From positions 1-22,616 of the forward strand of contig JBOHDE010000038.1 of the NCBI GenBank assembly GCA_050699035.1: a DNA stretch of 22,616 nucleotides, given 5' to 3'. How positions within the stretch are numbered: position 1 is the first letter of the stretch; each line of letters begins with the position of its first letter. The notes under the pieces are model-generated. The model saw only the letters and a program-made list of their open reading frames with translations. It ran no database searches and was not told where the DNA came from. The stretch comes from WHTB01 sp050699035. GTDB lineage: Bacteria > Actinomycetota > Actinomycetes > Propionibacteriales > Nocardioidaceae. Below, piece by piece: positions 21,468-22,616 of this stretch. The translations under genes and the position numbers were made by a program.

Positions 21468-22559
21468 TCAGGCGCGGCGGCGGAGGAGGGACGCCAGGCC
21501 CGCCGCCGCCGCCCCGATCGCGACGCCGCTGGCGAGGCTGATCCGGTCGACCCGGCGCTGCCGCTGTGACTCCCGGATCGCCGTCGCGAGCGGCCGCGCG
21601 CCGGAGACCGCGACGTACTGCACCTCCGCCTCAAGCATCTGTGCCTGCTCCTCGACCGCACGCTGGCCCATGGCGACCGGGTCGGTGTAGGCCCAGGCCG
21701 CGCCGAGCATGGTCACCCGCGAGAAGTAGTTGATCCACACGAGGAGCACTAGCGAGATCCCGAGTACGGCAGCAGCCGGGCTGCTCGACGCCTGGGCGAT
21801 CAGCAGCCAGGCGAGATTCTTCAGCACCTCGAAGCCGATGCCGGCCAGCACTGCGCCCTTCAGCACGGCCCCGCGCGGGAGCTGGGGGTTGGCCAGCAGC
21901 CGGTACATCACGAAGAACAGCGCGGCGCTGGCGGCGAGGCCGAGCAGCACCGCGAGCGCGCCGAACAACAGCCCCATCCCGGCCACATCGTCGAGCTGCA
22001 ACCAGCCGAGGACCGTCTCCAGCAGGGTCGCGACGACCCCGGTCAGCGCCACGGAGACGATCAGCGTGACGCCGATCGCCGCCAGCACCACCAGGTCGAC
22101 CGCCTTGCCGAGCACGAGGTTGCGCTTCGCGGCGGCGGGTACGACGAACGCCTGCTGCAGCGCCGCCCGCATGCCCGACAGCCAGCCGAGTCCGGAGTAC
22201 AGCAGGCCGACGAGCCCGACCAGCCCGGCCGCGCCACCGGCATCCTTGAACGTGTCGATGCTGATCTGCCCGGGCTGGTCACCGATCAGTCCGGGCAGCA
22301 CGTCGGTGATGGCCGTGACGAGATCCTGTTCGGCGGCCGGGTACACCTTCGCCACCCACCCGACGACGAAGAACCCGAGGGCGAGGATCGGGAAGAAGGA
22401 CAGGAACCCGAAGAACGTCACCGCGCCGGCGAGCACCGTGCCCTGCATCGCGCCATAGTGCTGCCCGGTCCGTACCACGTGTTCGACGAACGGGCGACGC
22501 TCGCGCAGCCGCGCGAATCGCTCCTTGACCACTGCCACCAACCCCGAGTCGTGTGCCAT
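21468..22559 (-). CDS. YihY/virulence factor BrkB family membrane protein
   Basis: A 363-residue integral membrane protein of the YihY/BrkB family. About six core helices are seen from residue ~40 to 290. Family landmarks are the segment TVLAGAVTFFGFLSFFPILA (residues ~42-61), a LLYSGLGWLSGMRAALQQAF loop, and FEVLKNLAWLLIAQASSSPAAAVLG followed by LVLLVWINYFSRVTMLGAAW. A C-terminal extension of about 70 residues is unusual: a charged linker, then a last hydrophobic segment (SLASGVAIGAAAAGLASLL) ending in RRRA. The family was once annotated as RNase BN in error; its function is unsettled. ATG at 22559 has AGAGG 7 nt upstream. A TTG start 7 codons earlier is possible but lacks support. The remaining 57 bp to the right edge show no feature. 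Confidence 0.92.
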   Translation of the reverse strand: MAHDSGLVAVVKERFARLRERRPFVEHVVRTGQHYGAMQGTVLAGAVTFFGFLSFFPILALGFFVVGWVAKVYPAAEQDLVTAITDVLPGLIGDQPGQISIDTFKDAGGAAGLVGLVGLLYSGLGWLSGMRAALQQAFVVPAAAKRNLVLGKAVDLVVLAAIGVTLIVSVALTGVVATLLETVLGWLQLDDVAGMGLLFGALAVLLGLAASAALFFVMYRLLANPQLPRGAVLKGAVLAGIGFEVLKNLAWLLIAQASSSPAAAVLGISLVLLVWINYFSRVTMLGAAWAYTDPVAMGQRAVEEQAQMLEAEVQYVAVSGARPLATAIRESQRQRRVDRISLASGVAIGAAAAGLASLLRRRA

Positions 22560-22616
22560 GTCAGGACCTCTACCCCCCAACAGCAGGCGACACGCACAGG
22601 CCAGGACGAGGCCCCG

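Noticed and set aside
18900..21470. Insertion-site direct repeats around the low-GC patch
   Set aside because: By eye I could not find matching flanks or a tRNA at either edge, so no attachment site or mobile-element boundary is claimed.

Overview
The window is a GC-rich stretch from an actinobacterium. The evidence is strong G/C bias at third codon positions, many GTG/TTG starts, a four-gene sdhCDAB operon, an MgtA-type GT4 glycosyltransferase and -10-like hexamers placed right before start codons. A Propionibacteriales (Nocardioides-like) host fits but is inference only.

Layout. 1-6043 (minus strand) is a compact operon read right to left: a nucleoside-type BMP lipoprotein, its double-NBD ATPase, two permeases, cytidine deaminase, then the start of a cytochrome P450 that runs off the left edge. 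The transporter plus deaminase reads as a nucleoside import and salvage module; the P450 is an unexpected tail gene. 6165-9393 holds an M20 amidohydrolase (minus) diverging from two overlapping bacterial PH-domain membrane proteins (plus). 9510-11090 is a stand-alone methylmalonyl-CoA mutase large subunit (minus). It is followed by a GNAT protein (plus), a small alpha/beta hydrolase (minus) and a GT4 glycosyltransferase (plus). 14242-17506 is sdhC-sdhD-sdhA-sdhB. 17531-18773 holds a threonine dehydratase-like PLP enzyme and a small membrane protein (both minus).

18987-21390 looks like an accessory patch. It has a 447-residue protein of unknown family with a glycine-zipper hydrophobic C-terminus, overlapping a divergent NUDIX gene by 8 bp, with visibly lower GC than the flanks and a decayed RHS/YD-repeat remnant beside it. 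A YihY/BrkB membrane protein closes the window.

Non-coding structure is rich. Two copies of a long inverted-repeat element lie at 9402-9466 and 14050-14108. A perfect 12-bp hairpin separates the BMP gene from its ATPase. A 46-bp dyad lies between the hydrolase and the glycosyltransferase. A nested palindromic element and a 5'-UTR hairpin precede sdhC. Seven genes have a -10-like hexamer 6-8 nt before the start codon, which suggests leaderless transcripts. The best candidate for an undescribed system is the 447-aa/NUDIX pair.
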